Assembly (NCBI RefSeq): GCF_001895005.1
Contig: NZ_BCXH01000002.1
Span: 186,001-250,000 of the forward strand
Length of the DNA: 64,000 nt
Source of the DNA: Rhodococcus yunnanensis NBRC 103083
GTDB lineage: Bacteria; Actinomycetota; Actinomycetes; Mycobacteriales; Mycobacteriaceae
Direction: 5' to 3'
Part shown: piece after piece, positions 55,227 to 64,000 of the stretch
How positions within the stretch are numbered: position 1 is the stretch's first letter
Layout of the letters: every line of letters starts with the position of its first letter
The notes under the pieces: model-generated
Databases searched by the model: none
Told to the model about the DNA's origin: nothing
What the model saw: the letters and a program-made list of their open reading frames with translations, nothing else
Made by a program: the position numbers and the translations under genes

Positions 55227-56033
55227 GTGGAAGCTCTCCTACTCGTCGTCATCGTCGTGGCCGCCGTCGTGTATCTGGTGGTGCGCAGCCAGAAGAACTC
55301 CGCCGCCAGGACGGCGAACACCCTCGACGACGCGAAAGCCGACGCGCGGCAGTCCATCGAACGGCTCGCCGGGCAGATCTACAACCTCACCGGGACCGAC
55401 ACCGCGTCCAGGCAGGCGCTGGCGGACGCGTCGGAACGCAATATCGCGGCAGGATCGCAGATCGACCAGGCGAAGACACCCGAACAGGCCCGGCTCGCCA
55501 AACAGACCGCACTCGAAGGCCTCTACTACATTCGCGCGGCACGACTCGCGATGGGAATGGATCCAGGCCCCGAGATCCAAGGCATCGACGGCCAGAAGTC
55601 CGCAGGACACGTCACCGAGGATCGCAAGGTCGACTTCGAGGGCCGCCAGGTGGAGGCGTCACCGAATCCGTCGGACCGCACCCCCAACTACTACCCGGGC
55701 GGACGCGTCGCCGGTCGCTCGGTGCCGGCCGGCTGGTACTCCGAGCCGTGGTGGCGACCCGCGCTCGTCGCCGGGGCCTGGGGCGTCGGCTCGATGTTTC
55801 TGTTCTCGGCCATGTTCTCGGGAATGGCAGGCGTTCCGTACGACCAGCAGGGCTTCGAGCAAGGCACGGGCGATGGCTCAGAAGGCGGCGGTTCAGAAGG
55901 CGATGGTTACGGGGCCGACGGTTCCGACGGCGGCGGTGACTCGGGTGATGGAGGCGGCGGTGACGACTGGGGCAGTAACGACTGGGGCGGCGGAGACATC
56001 GGCGGAGGCGATATGGGAGGCATGGACTTCTAG
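55227..56033 (+). CDS. Single- or double-pass membrane protein with Gly/Asp-rich C-terminus
   Basis: I do not recognise a named family. With GTG 55227 (GGAAGGGG eight bases upstream) the protein has 268 residues. Residues 1-22 are a hydrophobic helix (VEALLLVVIVVAAVVYLVV). A helical Ala/Gln-rich region follows (~30-130), with a second hydrophobic stretch near residues 185-200 (GVGSMFLFSAMFSGMAG). The last ~55 residues are almost only Gly, Asp, Ser and Trp. Longer starts back to 55080 are open but have no ribosome site. It diverges from the mycothiol-family gene. Confidence 0.75.
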   Translation: MEALLLVVIVVAAVVYLVVRSQKNSAARTANTLDDAKADARQSIERLAGQIYNLTGTDTASRQALADASERNIAAGSQIDQAKTPEQARLAKQTALEGLYYIRAARLAMGMDPGPEIQGIDGQKSAGHVTEDRKVDFEGRQVEASPNPSDRTPNYYPGGRVAGRSVPAGWYSEPWWRPALVAGAWGVGSMFLFSAMFSGMAGVPYDQQGFEQGTGDGSEGGGSEGDGYGADGSDGGGDSGDGGGGDDWGSNDWGGGDIGGGDMGGMDF

Positions 56034-56050
56034 GTCGGGGGCACGGCCTA

Positions 56051-56848
56051 CTAGGTCGCCTGACAGACCGGACACCAGAAGAGGTTTCGTGCCTGCATGA
56101 CCGAGTGCGCGATCTCTGTCCCGCACACGCGGCAAGGACGCCCCGCCCTGCGATAGACGTAGGTGCGGGGGCGTTTCGGTCCGTAGCCGGCTTCGCCGTG
56201 GTCGTCCTCGGGACGAATGGTGATGATCTTGCCCCGTCGCACACCGATCTTCATGAGTTCGACGAGATCGAGCCAGAGGGCATCCCACTCGGAATGATCG
56301 AGGTCCTTACCCGGTCGCATGGGATTGATCTCGTGCCGGAACAATATCTCGGCTCGGTAGACGTTGCCGACACCTGCCAGGACCTTCTGATCCATCAGCA
56401 GCGTACCGATCGGTGTGCGGGACTTGACGATTCGAGTCCATGCACGTTCGGGGTCGGCGTCTCGGCGGAGAGGGTCGGGCCCGAGCCGCCCGAGGAGGTC
56501 GTCCACCTGCTGCTCTGTGTAGATCTCGCAGGCAGTCGGGCCCCGAAGGTCCGTTCCGTACTGCTCCCCCACCATCCGGAGCCGGACGGCCCCGACCGGA
56601 TCGTCGAGCGGCACAGCATGTTCGGTGAATTTGCCGTACAAACCCAGATGGATGTGCACGATCAGGTCGGACTCGTACCGGTGAAGAAGATGCTTCCCCC
56701 ACGCCTCGGCCCGTGTCAGCACCAGGCCGTCGATCAGCGCGGCACCGGAAGTGAACCGCCCCTGTGGGCTGCTCACCTCGACCGGTGCCCCGCCGAACCG
56801 TCGTTGATGCAACCGAGCGAGTCGGTGCAGAGTGTGCCCCTCCGGCAC
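56051..56848 (-). CDS. nei: Fpg/Nei-family DNA glycosylase (Nei2-like endonuclease VIII)
   Basis: A bifunctional base-excision repair enzyme for oxidised bases. After GTG (Met removed) the 265-residue product begins PEGHTLHR, with Pro1 nucleophile and Glu2; the H of PEGH marks the Nei branch. GVGNVYRAEILF is the H2TH region, and a zinc finger ends the protein (CRVCGTEI and CPVC). Two bases separate it from rpiB in the same direction. The order matches Rv2464c-Rv2465c. Confidence 0.92.
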   Translation of the reverse strand: MPEGHTLHRLARLHQRRFGGAPVEVSSPQGRFTSGAALIDGLVLTRAEAWGKHLLHRYESDLIVHIHLGLYGKFTEHAVPLDDPVGAVRLRMVGEQYGTDLRGPTACEIYTEQQVDDLLGRLGPDPLRRDADPERAWTRIVKSRTPIGTLLMDQKVLAGVGNVYRAEILFRHEINPMRPGKDLDHSEWDALWLDLVELMKIGVRRGKIITIRPEDDHGEAGYGPKRPRTYVYRRAGRPCRVCGTEIAHSVMQARNLFWCPVCQAT

Positions 56849-56850
56849 AG

Positions 56851-57330
56851 TTACGCGGGCTTTCCAGGCACCTCGGGTGCTTCGCCGCTTCGCTCGTACT
56901 CGGAGAGGATGTCGATGCGGCGCTGGTGCCGCTCTTCACCCGAGAACGGTGTGCCCAGGAACGCGTCGACGATCGCGAGAGCCTCGGGAAGTGTGTGCAT
57001 ACGGCCGCCGATACCGATCAGCTGCGCATCGTTGTGCTCGCGGGCCAATTTCGCGGTCTCGACGCTCCACGCGAGGGCGCACCGCGCGCCGGGCACCTTG
57101 TTCGCGGCGATCTGTTCTCCGTTGCCGGATCCACCGAGAACCAGGCCGCGGCTACCTGGATCAGCGACGACACGGCGTGCAGCGTCGATGCAGAAGGCGG
57201 GGTAGTCGTCGACAGGGTCGTAGTCGAATGCACCGCAGTCCACGGGCTCGTGCCCGGTGGCGGTGAGGTGTTCGATGATCTGATTCTTGAACTCGAGACC
57301 GGCATGGTCTGCACCCAGGTATACGCGCAT
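56851..57330 (-). CDS. rpiB: Ribose-5-phosphate isomerase B
   Basis: RpiB interconverts ribose-5-phosphate and ribulose-5-phosphate. The 159-residue product starts MRVYLGADHAGLEFK and carries the anion loop GGSGNGEQIAANKVPG, with the Glu base of the mycobacterial type instead of Cys. The ATG at 57330 fits; the longer frame overlaps the DUF429 gene on the other strand. It is cotranscribed with the Nei-like gene. Confidence 0.95.
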   Translation of the reverse strand: MRVYLGADHAGLEFKNQIIEHLTATGHEPVDCGAFDYDPVDDYPAFCIDAARRVVADPGSRGLVLGGSGNGEQIAANKVPGARCALAWSVETAKLAREHNDAQLIGIGGRMHTLPEALAIVDAFLGTPFSGEERHQRRIDILSEYERSGEAPEVPGKPA

Positions 57331-57346
57331 GCCTAGAGTCTGACAG

Positions 57347-58024
57347 GTGGATGCGCGCGCTGAAAACATGGTCGCCGGTGTCGACGGTGCGAAAGGCCGG
57401 TGGGTGGTCGCGATCTTCGACGGCGAACGCGTCGCATGGTCGGTTGCCGCAGACGTCGAGTCGGTACTGACAGCAACGGCAGATACCGTCGCGGTCGGCG
57501 TGGACATGCCGCTGTCCATGCCCGGATCCGGCTATCGGACAAGCGAATCGGAGGCGAAATCGTTCCTGGGTTCGGCCCGGTCGTCGATCTTCCACACCCC
57601 GGTGAGTGCGGTTCTCGATGCCGATACCTACGCGGACGCCTGCAGGATTTCTCGATCGATCACGGGCAAGGCCATCAGCAAGCAGACGTGGCATCTGCTC
57701 CCCGCGGTGAGGGCGTGGCGTGAGGCGGAGTTCGACGTCGATCGCGTCGTCGAGGTGCATCCGGAATGTTCGTTCCGGATGATGTCGCCGGAGACAGCGT
57801 TCGCGTCGAAGAAATCGGCACGGGGTGTCGGGCAGCGGCTCGCAGCGCTCGGAATGTGGATCGATCCACACAATCTCTTCGAGGGCCTGGCGGGACTGCC
57901 GGCTGGACCCGTCGTCGACGACGCACTCGATGCCGCCGCGGCTGCGTGGTCGACGTGGCGATACAGCAGAGGCGAGCACCGCGCCTTCGGCACGCTCACC
58001 GCAACCGACCGAATAGTCGCCTGA
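57347..58024 (+). CDS. DUF429 family protein
   Basis: The 225-residue product has the DUF429 RNase-H-like fold pattern: VAGVDGAKGRWVVAIFDG at the start, GVDMPLSMPG in the middle and DDALDAAAAAWS near the end, with conserved acidic residues at the ends of strands. Function is not established; a nuclease-like activity is possible from the fold. GTG 57347 is used; ATG 57368 is an alternative. It diverges from rpiB with 16 bases between starts. Confidence 0.85.
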   Translation: MDARAENMVAGVDGAKGRWVVAIFDGERVAWSVAADVESVLTATADTVAVGVDMPLSMPGSGYRTSESEAKSFLGSARSSIFHTPVSAVLDADTYADACRISRSITGKAISKQTWHLLPAVRAWREAEFDVDRVVEVHPECSFRMMSPETAFASKKSARGVGQRLAALGMWIDPHNLFEGLAGLPAGPVVDDALDAAAAAWSTWRYSRGEHRAFGTLTATDRIVA

Positions 58025-58054
58025 GTCAGGCGGCCATTCGGTCGGCGAACATGC

Positions 58055-58672
58055 TCAGTCGAACTGGGGATCCTCGTTGCGGGTGCGCTTGAGCTCGAAG
58101 AAGTGCGGGTACGACGCGAAGATCACCGACGCGTCCCACAGCTTGCCCGCCTCTTCCCCGCGCGGGATGCGTGAGATGACAGGGCCGAAGAATGCAACGC
58201 CGTTGACATGGATCGTCGGGGTCCCGACGTCGGGACCGACCTTGTCCATGCCTGCGTGGTGGCTGGTACGCAGGGCCTCGTCGAACTCGGTGCTGTCGGC
58301 GGCCTTCGCGAGCTCTGCCGGCAGACCAACCTCGGCCAAAGACTGCTCGATGACCTCGGTGAAGTCCTTGTTACCACCGTTGTGGATGCGGGTACCGAGC
58401 GCGGTGTAGAGCGGCGACAGAATCTGATCGCCCTCGGACTTGGCCGCGGCGATGGCGACACGAACCGGCCCCCACGCCTTCTTCATCATTTCCTGGTACT
58501 GCTCGGGCAGGTCACGACCCTCGTTGAGAACCGCGAGGGACATCACGTGGAAATTGACGTCGATGTCGCGGACCTTCTCGACCTCGAGAATCCACCGGGA
58601 GGTGATCCAGCACCACGGGCACAGTGGATCGAACCAGAAATCTGCTGTGTCCTTCTGTGCGCTCTCGCTCAC
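58055..58672 (-). CDS. DsbA-family mycothiol-dependent oxidoreductase (Rv2466c-like)
   Basis: The 205-residue thioredoxin-fold protein has the active site [13 protein letters not shown] near residues 16-28 and the cis-Pro in [10 protein letters not shown]. The M. tuberculosis homolog Rv2466c is a mycothiol-dependent reductase that activates nitro-prodrugs under oxidative stress. No signal peptide is present, so it is cytoplasmic. Start GTG. It diverges from pepN, as in M. tuberculosis. Confidence 0.93.
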   Translation of the reverse strand: MSESAQKDTADFWFDPLCPWCWITSRWILEVEKVRDIDVNFHVMSLAVLNEGRDLPEQYQEMMKKAWGPVRVAIAAAKSEGDQILSPLYTALGTRIHNGGNKDFTEVIEQSLAEVGLPAELAKAADSTEFDEALRTSHHAGMDKVGPDVGTPTIHVNGVAFFGPVISRIPRGEEAGKLWDASVIFASYPHFFELKRTRNEDPQFD

Positions 58673-58826
58673 GTGTCACTCCTTCGCTACGGGTTCGGTG
58701 TCGTCCGAGTAGGCAACCTCGAAAGGCGCCTGCGCATTCCTCGGCCTCCCTCGTCCAGCATGCACGACCGCACTCGTGATGGGATGGTGCGATCAATCGT
58801 TCCTACCCGAGAAGGTGTTTACGTCT

Positions 58827-61400
58827 GTGGTTGCTCCCAACCTGACCCGCGACCAAGCCGCGACGCGGTCTACCGTGCTCGGCAATCCCACCTATTCGAT
58901 AGTCCTCGATCTCACCGACGGCTCGGGCAACCCGAGCGAGAAGACGTTCCTGTCGACGACGACCATCGCGTTCACGGCGACCGCTGGTTCGTCCTCGTTC
59001 GTCGACATCGTCGCCGAGGGAATCAGGTCCGCCACACTCAACGGAACCGAACTTGCCGTCGACGACTACGACGAAGAGACCGGAATCGTGTTGAGCAATC
59101 TCGCCGAGACCAACAGCCTCGTCGTCGTCGCCGACTGTGCCTACTCGCACACAGGTGAAGGACTGCACCGGTTCGTCGATCCCACCGACGAGTCGGTGTA
59201 CCTGTACTCACAGTTCGAAACCGCCGACGCCAAGCGGATGTTCGCGTGCTTCGACCAGCCCGATCTGAAGGCGACGTTCGATCTGTCGGTCACCGCGCCC
59301 GAGAGCTGGACGGTCATCTCCAACTCCGCGCACGCAGCCGAGCCCTCGGCAGGTGAGCACGTCTTCGAGACCACCCCGCTCATGAGCACCTACCTCGTCG
59401 CCCTCATCGCAGGCCCCTACGCCGAGTGGACCGACAGCTACAGCGACGATCACGGCACGATCCCACTCGGCATCTACTGCCGTGCATCGCTCGCGGAGCA
59501 CATGGACGCCGAACGCCTGTTCACCGAGACGAAGCAGGGATTCGGCTTCTACCACGCCAATTTCGGCACTCCCTACGCCTTCGGGAAGTACGACCAGCTG
59601 TTCGTCCCGGAGTTCAACGCGGGCGCGATGGAGAACGCCGGAGCGGTCACCTTCCTCGAGGACTACGTCTTCCGCAGCAAGGTCACTCGCGCCTCCTACG
59701 AGCGGCGCGCCGAGACGGTCCTGCACGAGATGGCGCACATGTGGTTCGGTGACCTCGTCACGATGACGTGGTGGGACGACCTGTGGCTCAACGAGTCGTT
59801 CGCCACGTTCGCGTCGGTGCTCTGTCAGTCCGAGGCAACCGAATACACCAACGCGTGGACCACGTTCGCGAATGTCGAGAAGTCGTGGGCCTACCGTCAG
59901 GACCAGCTGCCCTCGACGCACCCCATCGCCGCCGATATACCCGATCTCGCAGCAGTCGAGGTCAACTTCGACGGCATCACCTACGCCAAGGGCGCATCCG
60001 TCCTGAAGCAGCTGGTGGCCTACGTCGGCAAGGACGACTTCCTGGCGGGCTTGCGCAGCTACTTCGTCGACCACGCTTTCGGAAACGCGACGTTCTCGGA
60101 TCTGCTTGCCGCACTGGAGAAGTCCTCGGGACGCGATCTGTCCGATTGGGGCAACCAATGGCTGCGGACCACCGGCCTGAACACGCTCAGCCCGGATTTC
60201 GACGTCGACGCCGCCGGCAATTTCACCCGGTTCGCCGTCCTGCAGAGCGGCGCCGAGCCCGGCGCCGGTGAACGACGCGTCCACCGGATCGCCATCGGAA
60301 TCTACGACGACGAGGATGGCAAGCTCGTCCGCACCACGCGCGTCGAACTCGACCTCGACGCGGCCGAGAGCACCGATGTTGCCGAGCTGGTGGGCGTTTC
60401 ACGCGGCAAGCTCGTCCTCGTCAACGACGACGATCTGACCTATTGCTCGGTCCGCCTCGACCCGGAGTCTCTCGAGACGTTGGTCGCTCGGATCGGGGAT
60501 ATCGGTGAATCGCTCCCTCGCACTCTCGCATGGTCCGCGGCGTGGGAGATGACGCGGCAGGCCGAGATGAAGGCACGCGATTTCGTCGCGCTCGTCCAGC
60601 GCGGCATCGCTGCCGAGACCGAGGTCGGCGTCGTACAGCGCTTGCTGTTGCAGGCTCAGACCGCGATCAGCAGCTACGCCGAGCCCGGCTGGGCCGGCGA
60701 GCACGGTCAGCCGGAATTCGCCGACACCGTCCTGCGGCTCGCTCGCGCCGCGGACGCCGGTTCCGATCATCAGCTCGCGTTCGTCAACTCGCTCGCCGGT
60801 TCCGTGCTCACCGGCCGCCACGTCGAGGTCCTGCAGGCGTTGCTCGCAGGCGACGTGTCCGGCCAGGACCTGGACGGGCTCGAGATCGACACCGACCTGC
60901 GGTGGCGGTTGGTGTCCGCGCTGGCAGCCGCGGGCGCGATCGACAGCGACGGCACGGCATCACCGGTCATCGATGCCGAGGCGGCCAAGGACAACACGGC
61001 AGCAGGCGCTCGGTCGGCCGCAGCAGCGCGCGCGGCGCGTCCGGATGCCGCGGTCAAGGAACAGGCATGGGCGACGGTCGTCGACGACGACTCCGTTCCC
61101 AACATCACGGCGCGTTCGATCATCGGCGGTTTCGCCGGGCCAGGGCAGGCCGAGCTACTGGAGCCGTACGTGAACCGCTACTTCGAGGCCATCGAGGGCG
61201 TGTGGGCGCGCAGGTCGAGCGAGGTCGCGCAGACCGTGGTGGTCGGGCTGTACCCGTCATGGTCGATCGGTGCCGAATCGGTCGCCGCCGCGGATCGGTT
61301 CCTCGGGAAGGATCTGCCGCCTGCGTTGCGCCGTCTGGTGATCGAGGGTCGGGCGGGGATCGTCAGATCGCTCGCGGCCCGCGAGTTCGACGCCAGCTGA
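58827..61400 (+). CDS. pepN: Aminopeptidase N (M1 family)
   Basis: Zinc metallopeptidase that trims N-terminal residues from peptides in the cytoplasm. About 857 residues from GTG 58827 (VVAPNLTRDQAATRS, matching the mycobacterial N-terminus); in-frame starts at 58776 and 58815 are less likely. The exopeptidase motif GAMENAG and the zinc site HEMAHMWFGDLVTMTWWDD (HExxH with the distal Glu in WLNESFA) are clear. The C-terminal ERAP1-like helical domain is complete. Confidence 0.96.
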   Translation: MVAPNLTRDQAATRSTVLGNPTYSIVLDLTDGSGNPSEKTFLSTTTIAFTATAGSSSFVDIVAEGIRSATLNGTELAVDDYDEETGIVLSNLAETNSLVVVADCAYSHTGEGLHRFVDPTDESVYLYSQFETADAKRMFACFDQPDLKATFDLSVTAPESWTVISNSAHAAEPSAGEHVFETTPLMSTYLVALIAGPYAEWTDSYSDDHGTIPLGIYCRASLAEHMDAERLFTETKQGFGFYHANFGTPYAFGKYDQLFVPEFNAGAMENAGAVTFLEDYVFRSKVTRASYERRAETVLHEMAHMWFGDLVTMTWWDDLWLNESFATFASVLCQSEATEYTNAWTTFANVEKSWAYRQDQLPSTHPIAADIPDLAAVEVNFDGITYAKGASVLKQLVAYVGKDDFLAGLRSYFVDHAFGNATFSDLLAALEKSSGRDLSDWGNQWLRTTGLNTLSPDFDVDAAGNFTRFAVLQSGAEPGAGERRVHRIAIGIYDDEDGKLVRTTRVELDLDAAESTDVAELVGVSRGKLVLVNDDDLTYCSVRLDPESLETLVARIGDIGESLPRTLAWSAAWEMTRQAEMKARDFVALVQRGIAAETEVGVVQRLLLQAQTAISSYAEPGWAGEHGQPEFADTVLRLARAADAGSDHQLAFVNSLAGSVLTGRHVEVLQALLAGDVSGQDLDGLEIDTDLRWRLVSALAAAGAIDSDGTASPVIDAEAAKDNTAAGARSAAAARAARPDAAVKEQAWATVVDDDSVPNITARSIIGGFAGPGQAELLEPYVNRYFEAIEGVWARRSSEVAQTVVVGLYPSWSIGAESVAAADRFLGKDLPPALRRLVIEGRAGIVRSLAAREFDAS

Positions 61401-61406
61401 CACCAA

Positions 61407-61456
61407 GCCCGTGCGCGGACAGTTACGTTCCAACGCAACTGCCCGCGCACGGGTTT
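61407..61456. terminator. Bidirectional hairpin between pepN and the DUF5130 gene
   Basis: Seventeen-base arms (CCCGTGCGCGGACAGTT at 61408-61424 and its complement with one mismatch at 61437-61453) have a 12-base loop and end in TTT on the plus strand. It serves both convergent genes. Confidence 0.85.
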
Positions 61457-61461
61457 CAGGA

Positions 61462-61938
61462 CTACGGGCTGACGATCGCCGCAGCCATGACGCGTACCGA
61501 GCTGACCAGTCCGTCGATCAGGTTGCCGTCGCGAAACGGACCGACGGCTGCGGTGACACCCAACTGGGCGACACGGTTGGTTGCACGGTCGGACACGCGA
61601 CGGCCGGTGCGGATCTCGATCGCCTTGTTGTTCGGATCGACGGCGATGAGCACCGAGCGGACTGCGTCGGGCGTTCCAGGAAACACTGCGTCGGCCCCGG
61701 CTGCTACGTCCGCGCCGAGGTCGCCGACGTAGACGTTGAAGCGGATCTGCGTGGCGCGTGTTGCCTCGGCGAGAGCGTCGTCGAGCGCGACGAGGTCCTG
61801 GGTCGCGAACGGAAGGTGCGCCGGATTTGGCGTGCCGAACTCGTGGCTTGCCGAGACGCGTCCGCTCGAGGTGAGCGCAGACCCGTAGGGCAGGTCGTCT
61901 TCGTCGACGTGGGTATGAACCAATTCACCACTTGCCAC
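61462..61938 (-). CDS. DUF5130 family protein (Rv2468c-like, TPM-type fold)
   Basis: The 158-residue product contains FNVYVGDLGAD, SVLIAVDPNNKAIEIRTGRRVSDR and a C-terminal helix GVTAAVGPFRDGNLIDGLVSSVR, which together resemble a TPM domain. In mycobacteria the equivalent gene next to ctaJ encodes a protein reported with the respiratory supercomplex, so a link to cytochrome oxidase is plausible but inferred. Start GTG 61938, overlapping ctaJ by 14 bases. Confidence 0.85.
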   Translation of the reverse strand: MASGELVHTHVDEDDLPYGSALTSSGRVSASHEFGTPNPAHLPFATQDLVALDDALAEATRATQIRFNVYVGDLGADVAAGADAVFPGTPDAVRSVLIAVDPNNKAIEIRTGRRVSDRATNRVAQLGVTAAVGPFRDGNLIDGLVSSVRVMAAAIVSP

Positions 61939-62173
61939 TTGCCGAACCTCCGATCGAATCGACCGTGGAGCCGTGCGAGCCGTGGCCACCGTGCGGTGTC
62001 ACCTCGTCCGTCGCGCTCCACAGCACAGGGCCACGTGTCCACTTGTCGGTCAACCGGTAGGGCGTGATGTCCAATCCCGGCTGCCTGTCGGCAACGTAGG
62101 ACAGCGCGCCGATGATTCCGACGATCGCGATCGGAATCACCCCGAATATCAGCGAGGTCTCGAGAATGCTCAC
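61925..62173 (-). CDS. ctaJ: aa3-type cytochrome oxidase subunit CtaJ
   Basis: The 82-residue protein has one N-terminal membrane helix (LIFGVIPIAIVGIIGALSYV) followed by DRQPGLDITPYRLTDKWTRG, a pattern of the small actinobacterial complex IV subunit CtaJ. The C-terminus is His/Gly-rich (TPHGGHGSHGS). Start GTG (VSILETSL). It sits between the HNH and DUF5130 genes as in M. tuberculosis (Rv2468A). The other oxidase genes are elsewhere. Confidence 0.85.
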   Translation of the reverse strand: MSILETSLIFGVIPIAIVGIIGALSYVADRQPGLDITPYRLTDKWTRGPVLWSATDEVTPHGGHGSHGSTVDSIGGSASGKW

Positions 62174-62225
62174 AGGGTGTGACGTTAGTCGACTTTCGCC
62201 TGCGGAGCGACGTCGGGTCGACGAC

Positions 62226-62888
62226 TCAGGCCGCGCCCTCACCCAGATAAGCAAGCCACGACGGGTCGAGTTCCTTGGTGCTGGCGAGCAGGCGCCAGTG
62301 CGGGCCCTTGGGAGGCACCAACTGTGCGCGCATGGTCCACCCCAGCTCGGTGAGCAATTTGTCGGCTTTGCGATGGTTGCAGGGTGCACAGCATGCGACG
62401 CAGTTCTCCCATGAATGCTCTCCCCCGCGGCTCCGTGGGATGACATGGTCGACGGTCTCGGCCTTCGATCCGCAGTAGGCGCAGCGGAATCGGTCTCGAT
62501 GCATCAGAGCCGCACGCGTCATCGGAACACGGGCGCGATAGGGAACCCGCACGAACGTCCGCAGGCGAATGACGGACGGAACCTGTACCGAGAAATCGGC
62601 CGAGCGGATGTACGGGCCCTCGGGATCGTCGTGGATGACGTCCGCCTTGTTGCACACCAGGAGCACGACGGCTCGGCGCATCGGAAGGGCCGTGAGAGGT
62701 TCGAACGTCGCGTTGAGCAGCAATACCCGCCGCTTGACCCACGCGGGCACGCTGTCGTCGACGACGGCGCCAGTGGGGCCGTCGGGAGGGACTACGTGTA
62801 AAGCATTCGCCCCTGATGCCCGTCGCCGCTGGTCTGCGGTCGCGTGGGCATCAGTGGGCGGGAGTTGTCGGTGGTGCTTGTTCTTCAT
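62226..62888 (-). CDS. HNH endonuclease family protein
   Basis: The 220-residue product has the HNH core CAYCGSKAETVDHVIPRSRGG...WENCVACCAPCNHRKADK, with zinc-binding CxxC pairs and the catalytic His in DHVIP. The N-terminal half (VLLLNATFEPLTALPMRRAVVLL) is typical of the Rv2469c-like branch. Its DNA target and role are unknown; such housekeeping HNH proteins are widespread in actinobacteria. ATG start. Confidence 0.92.
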   Translation of the reverse strand: MKNKHHRQLPPTDAHATADQRRRASGANALHVVPPDGPTGAVVDDSVPAWVKRRVLLLNATFEPLTALPMRRAVVLLVCNKADVIHDDPEGPYIRSADFSVQVPSVIRLRTFVRVPYRARVPMTRAALMHRDRFRCAYCGSKAETVDHVIPRSRGGEHSWENCVACCAPCNHRKADKLLTELGWTMRAQLVPPKGPHWRLLASTKELDPSWLAYLGEGAA

Positions 62889-63081
62889 GGGTGTTCTCCC
62901 AGGAGAGTCGGCGCCCGCGCATGGCTTGCGTGGAACACGAGAGACAGTGGAACACGAATCGGACCTGCGCGCACACCTCTTTTATGTTCAATGACCGTTG
63001 CGGATCGGTGAACTTCGAGCCAACGCCGAGGGCGTGCGCTGGGACGGTGGCGAGATTCGACGGTGTCCGTAGACTCTGCGA

Positions 63082-64000
63082 GTGTCTGTAATCGATCCGA
63101 ATCCACGTCCCGACATCACCGCATTGGCACTCGACTCGCGAGCATTCGAATTGACCGACACCAGCCGAGACTGGCTGGTGGACAGGCCATTGCAGATTCT
63201 GGGTTACCTTCTGCTGGCCATCGTTCTCCGACTTGTCCTGCACAAACTGATCAACAGATTCACCCAGCGCAACGCCAGCGATTCCGCCAAGCCGCCGCTA
63301 CTACTGCGGCCGTTGCGTGAGCGAGCGCCGACCACGCTGCAGGGCAGCATTCTTTCCGAGCGGCGCAGACAACGAGCCAAGACCATCGGGTCCGTTCTCA
63401 AGTCCGGCGTGTCGGTGGTCATCCTCGCGTGGTTCGTGCTGTCCGTACTGGACGTAGTGGGTGTCAACGTCACACCGTTCATCGCATCGGCGGGCATCGT
63501 CGGTGTCGCCCTCGGCTTCGGCGCACAGAATCTCGTCCGCGACTTCCTCTCGGGCATCTTCATGCTTCTCGAGGACCAATACGGGGTCGGTGACGTCGTC
63601 GATTTGGGTGAAGCCATCGGTACCGTGGAAAGCGTCGGCCTGCGCGTCACCACGGTCCGCGACGTCAACGGCACGGTCTGGTACTGCCGAAACGGCGAGG
63701 TTCTCCGCGTCGGCAACATGAGCCAGGGATTCGCTGTGGCTGTTCTCGACCTTCCCGTCGCGCACACCGCCAATCTCGACGAGGCATGCGAGGTCGCCGA
63801 GAAGGCAACTCTCGACGTAGTCGCGTCGGGCGACTTCGAAGACGATCTGATGGGTGCGCCGGACATGCTCGGCGTCAACGCGGTGAGCGCGGACACCGTG
63901 ACCATTCGCATCACCGTCAAAACTCGTCCCGGTCGCCAGTGGGCGGTCCAGCGGCGCCTGCACCGCGAAATCCTGCAAGCGTTCGACGACGCAGGTATCA
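63082..64000 (+). CDS. MscS-family mechanosensitive ion channel (partial, runs off the window)
   Basis: From GTG 63082 (VSVIDPNPRPDI) 306 codons are visible without a stop. There is a soluble N-terminus and membrane helices at about residues 35-55 (ILGYLLLAIVLRLVL) and 110-130. The pore-lining helix is VTPFIASAGIVGVALGFGAQNLVRDFLSGIFML, in two halves, followed by the beta domain DQYGVGDVVDLGEAIGTVESVGLR. It releases solutes during osmotic downshock. No gene is seen in the 193 bases between the HNH gene and this one. Confidence 0.92.
   Translation, partial: MSVIDPNPRPDITALALDSRAFELTDTSRDWLVDRPLQILGYLLLAIVLRLVLHKLINRFTQRNASDSAKPPLLLRPLRERAPTTLQGSILSERRRQRAKTIGSVLKSGVSVVILAWFVLSVLDVVGVNVTPFIASAGIVGVALGFGAQNLVRDFLSGIFMLLEDQYGVGDVVDLGEAIGTVESVGLRVTTVRDVNGTVWYCRNGEVLRVGNMSQGFAVAVLDLPVAHTANLDEACEVAEKATLDVVASGDFEDDLMGAPDMLGVNAVSADTVTIRITVKTRPGRQWAVQRRLHREILQAFDDAGI

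Overview
The window is high-GC actinobacterial chromosome, most likely Rhodococcus or a close relative in Mycobacteriales. Three things point there: GTG starts and ATGA/GTGA/TAGTG overlaps are frequent; there are mycothiol-linked protein families and a CtaJ oxidase subunit; and the backbone gene order obg-proB, rpmA-rplU, rne, ndk-DUF4233-folC-valS, tig-clpP1-clpP2, clpX, then nei-like/rpiB/DsbA-like/pepN/DUF5130/ctaJ/HNH matches M. tuberculosis from about Rv2439c to Rv2469c. The species call is inference.

Region 1 (33-26009) lies between proA and proB, genes of one proline pathway that are here 25 kb apart. It looks like an osmolyte island. Reading leftward there is a candidate ectoine-use cluster. 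One operon (15625 to 9257) encodes a class III aminotransferase, a large FAD/Fe-S oxidoreductase, a semialdehyde dehydrogenase and an FCD-type GntR regulator. A second (9097 to 5289) encodes an ectoine-hydrolase-like M24 protein, a second aminotransferase and an M20 deacylase. A third unit (5187 to 2762) encodes an MHS/ProP-like symporter and a 2-hydroxyacid dehydrogenase. The first two operons share an inverted-repeat operator (GATTGT-N2-ACAATC, at 9151 and 15647). A ribokinase-LysR pair diverges from the second operator. Then come two crcB genes, a RecQ-like helicase with a C-terminal phosphoribosyltransferase-like segment, and the ectoine biosynthesis genes, in which ectA and ectB form one uninterrupted reading frame, followed by ectC. 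A sirtuin and a 14-TM exporter close the region.

Region 2 (26121-38817) is conserved core: proB, obg, rpmA, rplU, a very long RNase E/G, ndk, a DUF4233 membrane protein, folC and valS.

Region 3 (38873-49214) is mixed: an S9 peptidase, an anti-sigma/SigF stress module with its own SigF-type promoter, malQ, fdhD, beta-ketoadipate genes (pcaIJ, pcaR, pcaF) and a small SelT/SelW-like protein.

Region 4 (49316-64000) holds clpX, clpP2, clpP1, tig, tRNA-Pro, tRNA-Gly, a mycothiol-dependent-enzyme family gene, a Gly-rich membrane protein, a Nei-type glycosylase, rpiB, DUF429, an Rv2466c-like oxidoreductase, pepN, DUF5130, ctaJ, an HNH protein and the start of an MscS channel.

A recurring oddity is short tandem duplications sitting exactly on stop codons (2762, 17446/17474, 20570, 23110), plus three long palindromes at 2570-2707. 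No CRISPR array, prophage, transposase or rRNA was seen.
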